Source of the DNA: Chrysochromulina parva
Lineage: Eukaryota > Haptophyta > Prymnesiales > Chrysochromulinaceae
Assembly (NCBI GenBank): GCA_002887195.1
Contig: PJAB01000932.1
Span: forward strand, 1 to 18,990
DNA length: 18,990 nt
Direction: 5' to 3'
A program made the translations under genes and the position numbers. The notes under the pieces are model-generated. The model worked only from the letters and a program-made list of their open reading frames with translations. It did no database searches and was not told the DNA's origin. The first letter of the stretch is position 1, and each line of letters starts with the position of its first letter. Below are positions 1 to 8,380 of the stretch, piece by piece.

Positions 1-284
1 GTCCGACGGCGAGAAGCCGCTTCTCATCATCCAGTGGCAGCGTGTCTCCTGGATCGAAATCACGCGCCAGGCGGCCCGACGCGCCAGCGTGGGAGGCGAC
101 AGCAGCCCACCTTCGCGCCGACGCTCACCGTGGGTCTTCGACAGCTTTTTTGCCTGCGTAGGGCTGAGACCCTCTGCGAGGGTCGAAACGGCGTCCCGTC
201 GGTTCAAATTCACGAGACAACGACGAAACCTCGTGACGAAACCACCCAAGAGGAAATGGAGAGCCCGGAGGCTGCCCCGTGAGC
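1..284. other. 5' flank of the glycosyltransferase gene, no gene recognised
   Basis: I see no convincing coding exon here. Short inverted repeats are present: GAGAAG/CTTCTC around 11-25, GACCCTC/GAGGGTC at 168-184 (loop TGC) and CACGAG/CTCGTG at 211-235. The frame of the downstream glycosyltransferase is closed by a TGA at 234-236, so the protein can only extend further upstream through a spliced exon. Confidence 0.4.
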
Positions 285-2675
285 ATGAGTTCGCGCCTCA
301 TTGCCGACTTGGAGGCAGCCGGCGCCTTCGCTGGCGTGCTCGAGCGCTGTGCGACGCCTGCTAAAGACATCATCATCTCAGTGACGGATGTACGCCACGT
401 GCGGTGGGCGCGCAACCTGCTGTTCAATCTCGACAGCTTCGGCCACAGGCACACGCTTGTCATCGGCGGCAGCACGGCCTCGTGTTCTCTGCTCGCATCG
501 CACGGCGACCCGCGACCGCTGCCGTGCGCTTGCGCGTACAGCAGCCATTTACGTAGTCATCTCGGCCTGAGAAAATGGCGCATCTCGCAATCGCACGTCT
601 ACCTCTTGTGGTGGCAGCGGTGGCACTATGCAGCGCTCGCCGTCTCCATGTCTTACAGGGTGTTGGCGCTGGACACGGATCTGAGCCTGCGAACGGACCC
701 GTATCCAATCTTGTGGGCATCGCCACTCAGCGATCATTCGATCATCGTTGGCCTCGACTCGGAGTCCGACGGCAAGGAGAACTACTACACGTTCCCGTCG
801 ATCAACGTCGGCTTCGTCTATTGCACAGGCAAGCGAGGAGGAGCATCCGCGTGGGTGCTGGGCGAAATCAGCCGGCGCGCCGCGCAGCTCCTCGACACGC
901 CGATGCCGAGTGGTATGGCCCCGCAGATGCGGCTGTGGGAGCAAGACCTCTTCCGTGACGCTGTGGAATCGGCCGCGTTTGGCAACCTAAGCTTTCGCCA
1001 TTCCCTCCGCCACATCTCATCAAGCGGCTCGGCGGCTCGCAAGGCAAGCGCGGCGGCGGCGCGCGAGCTGCGCTGGAGGCACGCGCTCTCAACGACGCTC
1101 GTACCGAGCACACTCGTGGCGGAGCCGCGCCGGCTTTGCTGGCTGCCGTTGCACCGCCCACCGGATGCTGGCGGCGTTCCGACCGCGGACGCCGCCAACG
1201 CCTCAAGCGAGAGGCTCGCCGGGCTGCCTCAGTGGTTCTTCTCGCAGTACATCGTGATGCCACATGGGCACCCGCGATACGGCGCGTGGGCTCGCCAGCC
1301 CTCACCCGTCGTGGTGGGCCACACGGTTGGCGTGCGCATCAAGCTTTGGATCATGCGAGCCCTCGGCTGGTGGCAGTATGATGCTGAGGCGAGGGCCGCA
1401 ACGTGGCCGCGCGACGCGGCGGACGCGAGGTGGGGCGGCATGGCAGTGGTGCAGGTGGCGTCCGGACCCGGCGGAGCGACCGAGCAGGCTATGCAGAGGC
1501 CTCGCCGGGTCTTTTCAGCCCACAGCCGGCTGCTGGTGATGAGAGGGCACCATGAGCTTCGCTGGCGTTCCCTGAAGAGTACGGACGGGGTGCCGGCCGT
1601 GATGGCTCGATGGATCTTGATCGCCCTTGCGCTCGGACGACGTCCAGTCATCCCACTCGTGCCGTGCATGCTCTCGTCGAGGAACGGTCTGCCGCTTGGC
1701 ATGTACGAGAATCTAATCCCGCTTCGCAACCACAGCCTGTGCGACAGAGCCGCGCTCGAACCACATGCGACCATCGCTGCAGAGGCGAGCGTTGGCTGGT
1801 CAGCGGGATGGTCTGCCACCGTGGACAGTACCGAGGTGACCAGGTCCGTCGAGGCTGCCCATGGTCCGTGTTGCTGCGTGTGGGTGCCACCAGCCCCAGC
1901 ATGCATCGATGCAGTGGGCACAGGTGCGAATGGATTGCGAGGGGAGCTTTTGCTCACAGAGACCGATCTGGGCAGGCTGCTCAGTGAGGCTCGGGCCGAG
2001 AGGCGCGCCAAGGTGAAGGTGGTCTCGCTCACACAGCTCGGCAGTGGCAGTGGGGCCGGGGCGCCTAATGTGTCGCTCCTCGCCGACTTGCGCCGGCTCG
2101 GTCGGTCTCGGGCGCGTGTCCTCGTCCTCGACGTGGCTAATGGACCTCCGTTGCATCTGCTTGGCAATCTTGAGGAATTGCAAGCGGCGGCCGCCGCGAT
2201 GGCCGCATCTGACAAGTTCGTTCGGCAGGGGGTTGATGCCTCGTACGCACCGAATTGCCTGAGCAGCTTGCACAGCTCGTTCGTACTGCCGGCTCTCCTC
2301 GATAATTGGCGGGCGAAGAAAGCTCGAGCTGGATCCGCTCTCGGCGCGTCTACTACGTGGCTAGCCAACTCGAGAGATGGCTACTGCGAGAGGACGGACG
2401 GCCCGGGCAATTGCCAGCATGGCGGCAAAGGCTCGCACAAATTGAGCCCTGCTGACCTGGCCGACTATGAGACAGCAGCTAGTGCGTGCTTGCGATACTG
2501 CATGCTGTGCGCGCGACGATGCAGGTACATCTCGCTATCGCTGGTCCATGCAGACTGCAGCTGGTTTTACGAGTGCAACTTGCGGCAGCTCCGCAAAGAT
2601 GTTGCCGGCTTCATCAGCGGTGTCGTTCCCGTGGGCTCTCAATCAGAATCACCTGTAAGTTTCCGTTCGGGCTAA
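285..2675 (+). CDS. DxD glycosyltransferase-like protein with cysteine-rich C-terminal module
   Basis: A 796-residue intronless frame counted from the ATG at 285; the frame is open back to 237, but the only codon at its nominal start (279) is GTG. The N-terminal half resembles nucleotide-diphospho-sugar transferases of the GT77-like type (PF03407 group): a hydrophobic strand followed by LALDTDLSL, with the DxD motif at residues 130-132, then an INVGF segment and a WEQD motif at 218-221, both typical of these enzymes. Such proteins transfer a sugar from a nucleotide donor, usually in the Golgi. No signal anchor is visible at the N-terminus, so an upstream exon may be missing. Residues about 700-765 form a cysteine-rich module (GYC...NC...CLRYC..C...C...CSWFYEC) of unknown function, of a kind I associate with algal secreted proteins. 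A strong donor-like GTAAGT lies just before the stop, so the true 3' end may differ. The glycosyltransferase fold is probable; donor and acceptor are unknown. Confidence 0.72.
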   Translation: MSSRLIADLEAAGAFAGVLERCATPAKDIIISVTDVRHVRWARNLLFNLDSFGHRHTLVIGGSTASCSLLASHGDPRPLPCACAYSSHLRSHLGLRKWRISQSHVYLLWWQRWHYAALAVSMSYRVLALDTDLSLRTDPYPILWASPLSDHSIIVGLDSESDGKENYYTFPSINVGFVYCTGKRGGASAWVLGEISRRAAQLLDTPMPSGMAPQMRLWEQDLFRDAVESAAFGNLSFRHSLRHISSSGSAARKASAAAARELRWRHALSTTLVPSTLVAEPRRLCWLPLHRPPDAGGVPTADAANASSERLAGLPQWFFSQYIVMPHGHPRYGAWARQPSPVVVGHTVGVRIKLWIMRALGWWQYDAEARAATWPRDAADARWGGMAVVQVASGPGGATEQAMQRPRRVFSAHSRLLVMRGHHELRWRSLKSTDGVPAVMARWILIALALGRRPVIPLVPCMLSSRNGLPLGMYENLIPLRNHSLCDRAALEPHATIAAEASVGWSAGWSATVDSTEVTRSVEAAHGPCCCVWVPPAPACIDAVGTGANGLRGELLLTETDLGRLLSEARAERRAKVKVVSLTQLGSGSGAGAPNVSLLADLRRLGRSRARVLVLDVANGPPLHLLGNLEELQAAAAAMAASDKFVRQGVDASYAPNCLSSLHSSFVLPALLDNWRAKKARAGSALGASTTWLANSRDGYCERTDGPGNCQHGGKGSHKLSPADLADYETAASACLRYCMLCARRCRYISLSLVHADCSWFYECNLRQLRKDVAGFISGVVPVGSQSESPVSFRSG

Positions 2676-2781
2676 TACAGGAACGTACCCCGGTACAAGT
2701 ACCCGTAGTTTAGGCTCCGTGATTCCTAACTGGTAGTGCGGGGATCAGTTTCGTTCCTTGATTGCAAAAGAGCGGAGGGGT

Positions 2782-3438
2782 TCAGCGTTGTTCACGGGTC
2801 GCTTGGGTACCGTTTGTGCGCTGCTGTGCGCGGGCCGCGGTCTTATTGTGAGGCGGCAGAAGAAACTCTGCGATGCCCATGCAGTGACGGACATTCTGCG
2901 GCGGTGCTCTTTCCCCGGCGATGCGTAGCGGCAATGCCGTGAGAACGGAAACCTTTTGACCGGGGTAGTCTCGCTGGTTGCGATCGATGCCGTCGCACGA
3001 GAGCGTCTCGGCACCCGCAGGGCAGTCGCACGGACGCACCTCGCCCGCAGCTGTGATAGCTCGTGCTATGGGCACGCACGCACTCTCGCTGAAAGTTTCA
3101 CGCTCGCATTCACCGGCGCACATGATGAGCTCTGACCACGGCTTACGCTTCATCGTCGGCGTCGTCGCAGTACCACGCTTGATTTGGATTGAATCATAGC
3201 CGCGAGCACGGGCGAATTCGCACCAGTACTTATCGCCCGGATTATTGGTGCACAACGCATTGGCCGATACGCGTGCGCCATACAGAATTTCGTGAACGTC
3301 GCACCGTGCGTTCACACGCAAGCTTCGGCCAACATTGACGTATGCACTTGACCAGCTTGATGCGTTCGGAACAGTGTAAAACCAGCAGCCATCTGAGCAT
3401 TTGCAAACGCACGCTTGCTCAACCAGGACGCTACTCAA
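2782..3438 (-). CDS. Cysteine-rich reading frame, possible exon or gene relic
   Basis: A 218-codon minus-strand frame with about 14 cysteines, clustered as CVCKCSDGC near the start, MCAGEC in the middle and PCDC further on. The pattern of spaced cysteines, with Trp and Gly around them, looks like a secreted disulfide-rich protein rather than random sequence. The frame starts with TTG and has no early in-frame ATG, so if real it is an internal or 3'-terminal exon whose 5' part lies towards 3440-3720, where another frame also encodes cysteines. I do not recognise the family. It could equally be a degraded copy of a cysteine-rich module like that at the end of the neighbouring glycosyltransferase, or a chance frame. 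Confidence 0.3.
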   Translation of the reverse strand: MSSVLVEQACVCKCSDGCWFYTVPNASSWSSAYVNVGRSLRVNARCDVHEILYGARVSANALCTNNPGDKYWCEFARARGYDSIQIKRGTATTPTMKRKPWSELIMCAGECERETFSESACVPIARAITAAGEVRPCDCPAGAETLSCDGIDRNQRDYPGQKVSVLTALPLRIAGERAPPQNVRHCMGIAEFLLPPHNKTAARAQQRTNGTQATREQR

Positions 3439-3695
3439 GAATCACCGTGTTCGAGCCCTCCATCATCGCGCACAGTTGATGGCCTTGCCCGCTTGCACGC
3501 TGGTGGGCAGCTTGCCTTGTATACTTGCATATCCCCACTCATCGCCGTAGCCCCGACACCTCCCGTCGCAGTGTTTCCCATGCTTGCGGCCGGGTTGAAG
3601 TGCGGGTGCCATCCTCAACACGCCCACCCATGCGTGATCACGCACCATCGACCCGTCGCACGCAAGCTGCGGAGAGGCGTGAAGCATCGTGCTAT

Positions 3696-3824
3696 ACCGG
3701 TACCGGTAAAAAGACACCGGGACCGGTAAGTACTAATACTACGGGTATTGTACTTGACAAGTTTGGCGCACATACGAGATACAGCAGCCAGCCTAAGACT
3801 GTACGACTTAAGTACAGTACCGGT
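3696..3824. promoter_or_regulatory. Cluster of ACCGGT palindromes upstream of the kelch gene
   Basis: Four copies of the 6-bp palindrome ACCGGT lie at 3696-3701, 3702-3707, 3722-3727 and 3819-3824, the first two in direct contact (TACCGGTACCGGTA). The cluster is 130-260 bp upstream of the kelch gene's ATG. It may be a binding-site array or a small repeat; function is inferred only from position and repetition. Confidence 0.35.
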
Positions 3825-3958
3825 GCGCCCAGCCTGGCGTGGGCGTCGAAAGATCACGCGTCCCGGAGCATCATTATTCGCCGTGAACGAACTCGTGAAC
3901 GCCTGGAACGAGTTTGGCAACATGTTTTGCGTGGATACTTTCCGCGATTCGGGAACTC

Positions 3959-6900
3959 ATGGTGTGGGCGGACCTTTCGTCCTCCGCGACGCACATCTCG
4001 GCGCGGGTCAACGCGACATTGACAACCGTGCCGCCGCCCAGTCACAACGCTGCCGACAAAAACCAGCCATCTGGCGGCCGAATCTTTCTCTTCGGCGGCG
4101 ACGATGGCAGCCAACCAAAAGGCGATTGCTGGATCTACGATGTGGTCGTGGGTGAGTGGACCGCACCAGAGATTCGTGGTACCGCGGCTTCAGCGCGCTC
4201 GCGGCATACGATGACGTTGCATCGCTACGTCCGTGATGAGACCCAGCTGGAGGAAGATCGGCTCTATCTGTTTGGCGGCGTGGGCACGCACACAGATGTG
4301 GTCCTGTACCTTGACCTGCTGCGGAAGACGTGGGTTACACCGCGCACCATTGGCCACGATAAACCAATTGCCCTGATCGGGCACACTGCCGCCCAGGTGG
4401 GCAAGGAGCTGTTTTTCTTCGGTGGTCGCGATATTCATCGTCCGTACAATGCTGTGTGGGTGCTGGATGCCATCGAACACGAATGGAAGAAGCCATCGCC
4501 CATGGGTACATCGCCACCGCCGTGCTCGAAGCACACGATGGTCGCCCAGGGGACGCGGCTGTACGTAGCGCTTGGCGAGATCTCGCAGGATCGCGTGTTC
4601 GTCTATGATACTACGAAGCATGCGTGGGCGCAGGCTGAGGTCACGCCCGACACGCCCGCGCCGCCGCTCACTCGTGCGTCGTGCGCGCTCGTGGGCAATG
4701 AATTGATCGTCTTCGGTGGCGTTCATGAAGAAAGCCGGGAGACCGTCAACACGCTCGCACTGCTCGACATGCCCACGATGAGCTGGCACGTCGTCGATGC
4801 CGGCGGCTGGGTGCCGAGTAGCCGCGTGGGAAACGCCCTGTGCGCACTTGATGGGCGGTTGTACTTGTTTGGCGGCCTCGACAGTTCAGGGCCCACGCAG
4901 ACGTTTGCAAACTACGAGGCGAGCGCGATGGTGTGGGAGGCTCCTCAGCTCGAGGGCGCGGCGCCAGGGGCACGTGTGGGCCATACCATGGTGAGTGCGA
5001 GCAACGGTCAGGTGTACGTGTACGGCGGCGCCTCCGGTGGCAGGCCCCTGAGCGAGATCTTCGTGCTCGACTTGTCACGCAGCTTCTGGGAGCGCGCCGT
5101 CGTGGTGGATCCCCGCGCAGAGGCACCGCCTCCGAAAGTGGGCCATGCGTGCGTCTTCGTCAAGGTCGGGCAAATGGGGCAGCTTGCCAAGGACAATCAC
5201 CACTACGTAGGTGATAAGCTGCTGTGCTTTGGCGGTGGCGATGGACGAAAGGCAACGAATGAGACCATTCTGATCGACCTGCCCTCACTCGCTACCCTGA
5301 AGCTGCAGCCGTTTGGCGAGCCGCCGCAAGAGCGCGTAGGGCATGCCATGGCACTCGTGCGCGGCTCCTTGCTGTACGTGTTCGGTGGATTCGTGCGCAA
5401 GCTCGGCTACATGTTCGACTTGCATTGCCTCGATCTCGGCACGAATTCGTGGCAACAGTTGTCCGTCGGAGGCACTGTCCCTGACGGTCGCATCAACCAC
5501 ACCCTCTGTGCACTCGATCGCACCCTCTACCTCTTCGGGGGCGCCTTCAAGGGGCACTCGTTTGGCGACGTGTATGAGCTCTCCACCTTGAGTCATCGGT
5601 GGGAGAAGTTACAGACGTCTGGCCTCACGCCGGAGCCGCGATCCGCCCACACTGCCCAGATGGTGGGCTCAAAGATGTTTGTCTTCGGCGGCGTCGCCAA
5701 CGGGAACACCCTCGGCGACCTGATCTTTTTGGACATCCCTCTTTTTCACTGGTGCCGGCCTCGCACGTCAGCGCCGCCGCGCGCCCGAGGCAACCACGCC
5801 TCGACTGTGGTGAACAGCCGGTTCATTATCTTCGGTGGCTCCACAGGGGGCACTTTCTTCTCAGACACGGCGATCCTCGACCTCGAGTCGCGCTCAACGA
5901 GCCACCCGCTGCCCGAGACACTCGGCCGCAAGCCGGCGTCGGCGATGGCCGAGCGCGCTGAAAAAGATCTCGCCGAGGATCGACAGCGGCAGGCAGCCAA
6001 CGCAGCTGCCCCCCTTCTCAGCACGTCAACCGCCTTGACGATCGTGTCCACTGATGGCGCGGCTGCCGCCGCTTCCACTGATGGCAAACGCAGGGTGACG
6101 TTTGGCGCCCAGGCAGGCACCAAGTACCTGGCCCTGACCGGACCGAGTACGGGCGGAGGTGCGCAGCAGACATCGGGCTGCACGGCGCTTGTGGCTACGT
6201 CCGGAGGGGCGGCGCCCGTCACGGCGCTTGCAACCACGTCCGGAGGGGTAGCGCCCGTTACGGCGCTTGCAACCACGTCCGGTGGGGTAGCGCCCGGCAG
6301 TGCTGGCGGCTCCAGCGCCAGCAGTACGGCTCTCACGGTATCAGCACTGCAGCAACATGATGGAGGCTTGGCCGATCGAATGCGCGCCGCCGAGGAGGAT
6401 CGTAAGGAGGCATTGGCCGTGGCTGTGCGCCATTTTCAGGCCAAGGCCGACGTGGGCGAGCAGCAGCGGAAGACGTTGCGGCAGGTTTTGCAGGAGGAAC
6501 GAGAGACTCTAGACGGCGGTGCCGGAGGCGAGAGGGCACCGCCATCACCCCCCAAGACCTCCATCTCCCCAACTCGACCTCGGTCACCCCCACATGGCAG
6601 CTCAGCTAACCTCGATGCAGAGGCCGAGCGTGATAGGTTGCTTGCTCTCAACTTACCCAACGAGATGAAGTACGCGCGCGAGTTCTCAACTGATGAGCGA
6701 CTGCTGTACAAAGGAGCGGGGGTGGTTGAGGATGCATGGCTCTACGACTGCAAGTCCATCGTGGAGTGGTTACGGCATTGGTCCCTCGGGAAGCTCATCA
6801 GCACCTTCCAAGTGCATGAGGTGGACCTCGAGGTGGCCATCGACCTGACCGAGGAGGACTTAGAGGAGATGGGCGTGCTTGAAAAGGGGCGGCGCCGGCG

Positions 6901-8029
6901 CGTCTTGCAGGCGCTCGGGAACCTGCGCAATTGGTGCATGCGCGCGGCGCGTCAGCAGTACGAGAACGAGCAGCTCTTCATGGGCCGATACTCAGTCGCA
7001 GGCACAGCTGAGTGGGGTGCGTACATGGTGATGACGGGCACGGACTGCAAGACAGGTCGCTCCATCTGTCTCAAGGTGACGTCCGACTATCAGAGGCACA
7101 CGCACGAGCTGGCGATCCGCAAGAAGCTCGATACCGAGTACGTAGTCGAGTGCTTTGACTCGCTCGAGGACGTACTCGGCAACTACACGACCGTCCTCGA
7201 GTACGGCGGGATATCGTTGCGCCAGATGCTGAGAGAGCAAGTTGTCAGCGACACGCAACGGCGGCAGCTTGCTGAGCGTATGATTGCGGTCGCACGGCAC
7301 ATGCACAGCCACAAGGTGGTGCATGCTGATCTGCGACCAGATCACTTCTTCCTCATTGACGGCCAGTGGAAGTTGATGGACATGAGCCGCGCCGTCGAGA
7401 CGGGCGCCTCTGTACCGTCGGTTCGTGGCACCCAACCCCTCTGCTACTGCGCACCTGAGGTTGCTGAGCTCATTCTGCGGCGCAACGAACGAGACAACGC
7501 GGACCGGAGCCCCAGCAGTCGCGACGGTTCACTGCGATTCGAGCTGGCAGCGACGCCCAAGCTCGATTCGTGGGGCCTCGGCCTCGCCATCTACGAGCTC
7601 TTCTCGTCTGGGGGTGCGCCGCTCTTCCCTTTCGCGACGGATGCCTCGCATCTGGAGGCGCTTGCTGATGGGACTGTCGACACGTACCTCGGCGCCGTCT
7701 CGCCTCCTGCGGCGCGCCATGTACTCGAGAAGCTGCTCGAGATCGAGCCAGAACGGCGCGCTTCGCTTGACGACGTCATCAAGCACGCGTGGTTCGGGGG
7801 CGGCCTCGACACCATCGAGCTCCAGGACTCATTTGCCGGGTTGCAGCAGGCGCAGGAGCTTACGCAGCGCCAGCTTGCCACAATGCAGGCCGAACTCCGA
7901 GGCAAGAAGATGGCAGCAAAGGAGGCGGCGCAAAGCGCCGCGCATCTTGAGGAGGAGCAGTACAAAAGGCGCGAGGCGGCGGCGTCCAAACGTCGCGCAG
8001 TCCTGTCTGCAGGAATCGGGGCTCCGTAG
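3959..8029 (+). CDS. Kelch-propeller / SAM / protein-kinase-like fusion protein
   Basis: 1356 residues from the ATG at 3959 (context CTCATGG); the longer frame begins with TTG at 3914. Residues about 40-645 hold 12 kelch motifs (each a hydrophobic strand, FGG or equivalent, then a Tyr/Leu-Asp strand and Trp), enough for two six-bladed propellers. A low-complexity linker (650-920) contains a 13-residue repeat. A SAM domain spans about 927-990. A kinase-like domain runs from about 1009 to 1285: VAIK-type Lys1039, helix-C Glu1050, HAD in place of HRD at 1122-1124 (catalytic Asp kept), His where the usual catalytic-loop Asn should be, DMS in place of DFG at 1141-1143, and APE at 1165-1167. The glycine loop is poor. 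It is therefore an atypical kinase or pseudokinase. A charged coiled coil ends the protein. The architecture suggests an intracellular signalling scaffold: the propellers bind partners and SAM oligomerises. Targets are unknown. Confidence 0.9.
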   Translation: MVWADLSSSATHISARVNATLTTVPPPSHNAADKNQPSGGRIFLFGGDDGSQPKGDCWIYDVVVGEWTAPEIRGTAASARSRHTMTLHRYVRDETQLEEDRLYLFGGVGTHTDVVLYLDLLRKTWVTPRTIGHDKPIALIGHTAAQVGKELFFFGGRDIHRPYNAVWVLDAIEHEWKKPSPMGTSPPPCSKHTMVAQGTRLYVALGEISQDRVFVYDTTKHAWAQAEVTPDTPAPPLTRASCALVGNELIVFGGVHEESRETVNTLALLDMPTMSWHVVDAGGWVPSSRVGNALCALDGRLYLFGGLDSSGPTQTFANYEASAMVWEAPQLEGAAPGARVGHTMVSASNGQVYVYGGASGGRPLSEIFVLDLSRSFWERAVVVDPRAEAPPPKVGHACVFVKVGQMGQLAKDNHHYVGDKLLCFGGGDGRKATNETILIDLPSLATLKLQPFGEPPQERVGHAMALVRGSLLYVFGGFVRKLGYMFDLHCLDLGTNSWQQLSVGGTVPDGRINHTLCALDRTLYLFGGAFKGHSFGDVYELSTLSHRWEKLQTSGLTPEPRSAHTAQMVGSKMFVFGGVANGNTLGDLIFLDIPLFHWCRPRTSAPPRARGNHASTVVNSRFIIFGGSTGGTFFSDTAILDLESRSTSHPLPETLGRKPASAMAERAEKDLAEDRQRQAANAAAPLLSTSTALTIVSTDGAAAAASTDGKRRVTFGAQAGTKYLALTGPSTGGGAQQTSGCTALVATSGGAAPVTALATTSGGVAPVTALATTSGGVAPGSAGGSSASSTALTVSALQQHDGGLADRMRAAEEDRKEALAVAVRHFQAKADVGEQQRKTLRQVLQEERETLDGGAGGERAPPSPPKTSISPTRPRSPPHGSSANLDAEAERDRLLALNLPNEMKYAREFSTDERLLYKGAGVVEDAWLYDCKSIVEWLRHWSLGKLISTFQVHEVDLEVAIDLTEEDLEEMGVLEKGRRRRVLQALGNLRNWCMRAARQQYENEQLFMGRYSVAGTAEWGAYMVMTGTDCKTGRSICLKVTSDYQRHTHELAIRKKLDTEYVVECFDSLEDVLGNYTTVLEYGGISLRQMLREQVVSDTQRRQLAERMIAVARHMHSHKVVHADLRPDHFFLIDGQWKLMDMSRAVETGASVPSVRGTQPLCYCAPEVAELILRRNERDNADRSPSSRDGSLRFELAATPKLDSWGLGLAIYELFSSGGAPLFPFATDASHLEALADGTVDTYLGAVSPPAARHVLEKLLEIEPERRASLDDVIKHAWFGGGLDTIELQDSFAGLQQAQELTQRQLATMQAELRGKKMAAKEAAQSAAHLEEEQYKRREAAASKRRAVLSAGIGAP
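6182..6298 (+). repeat. 39-bp coding tandem repeat, three copies
   Basis: Three head-to-tail 39-bp units inside the kelch/kinase gene encode TALxxTSGGxAPV (residues 742-780), in the linker between the propellers and the SAM domain. Copies 2 and 3 are almost identical in DNA, copy 1 slightly diverged. The frame is kept, so copy number could vary without breaking the protein. Confidence 0.9.
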
Positions 8030-8380
8030 TCAAGTCTGTAGATTCGATAGTTCATTTACAAAGGTACTATCGCGACCTGTGTGCTGTCAGATTTAAAAAA
8101 ATGAAAAATCAGATTTACTTGTGCCATTGGTCTGAGCCACCAAATAGTGCGTCCGTGCCAGCCCGGCTCCGGCGCCCGGTTGGCGTTGCAGTTGCGTTGA
8201 TCATCACATTAACACATACACAAACTGGTGTTTTTGAAACCGGTGTTTTTGAACGGTTTTTTACCGGTACCGGTCGACCTAAATTTGGCAGACCTGTTAA
8301 AACCTGCCGGGACGCGCTTGGCGTTCTGTGGTTTGGGCCGCCGCGTGGGTCCAGCTGGCTCTGGGGCTGTTGCATGCGCC
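8030..8380. promoter_or_regulatory. Spacer with poly-A stretch and ACCGGT cluster upstream of the EF-hand gene
   Basis: This 351-bp spacer holds an A-rich stretch at 8094-8107 flanked by direct copies of TCAGATTTA, and a second ACCGGT cluster at 8239-8244, 8263-8268 and 8269-8274, the last two touching as in the cluster at 3696. Two near-repeats of the form GGTGTTTTTGAA precede it. It probably contains the 3' end of the kelch gene and the promoter and 5' UTR of the EF-hand gene. No TATA box stands out. Confidence 0.4.

Larger units (their letters stand above)
2676..3958. other. Spacer between the glycosyltransferase and kelch genes
   Basis: About 1.3 kb lying between two plus-strand genes. 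It contains a minus-strand cysteine-rich reading frame (2782-3438, annotated separately), a short AGTACC/GTACCC-rich stretch at 2684-2710, and an ACCGGT cluster at 3696-3824. A further minus-strand frame at 3463-3717 has cysteines but no ATG at its start and no recognisable domain. I see no RNA gene. Confidence 0.4.

Noticed and set aside
130..240. A tRNA-like look: GGTTCAAATTC (B-box-like) and a 5-bp stem GACCC/GGGTC with a 7-nt loop.
   Set aside because: The T-arm does not pair around the loop, position 33 would be C, and no 7-bp acceptor stem or D-arm can be drawn.
1229..2368. A 379-codon minus-strand frame under the glycosyltransferase.
   Set aside because: It is a mirror frame of a GC-rich gene, with no recognisable motif.
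8228..8380. N-terminal extension of the EF-hand protein from GTG at 8228.
   Set aside because: The extension encodes the ACCGGT-rich spacer, has no ATG, and the ATG at 8381 has good context.
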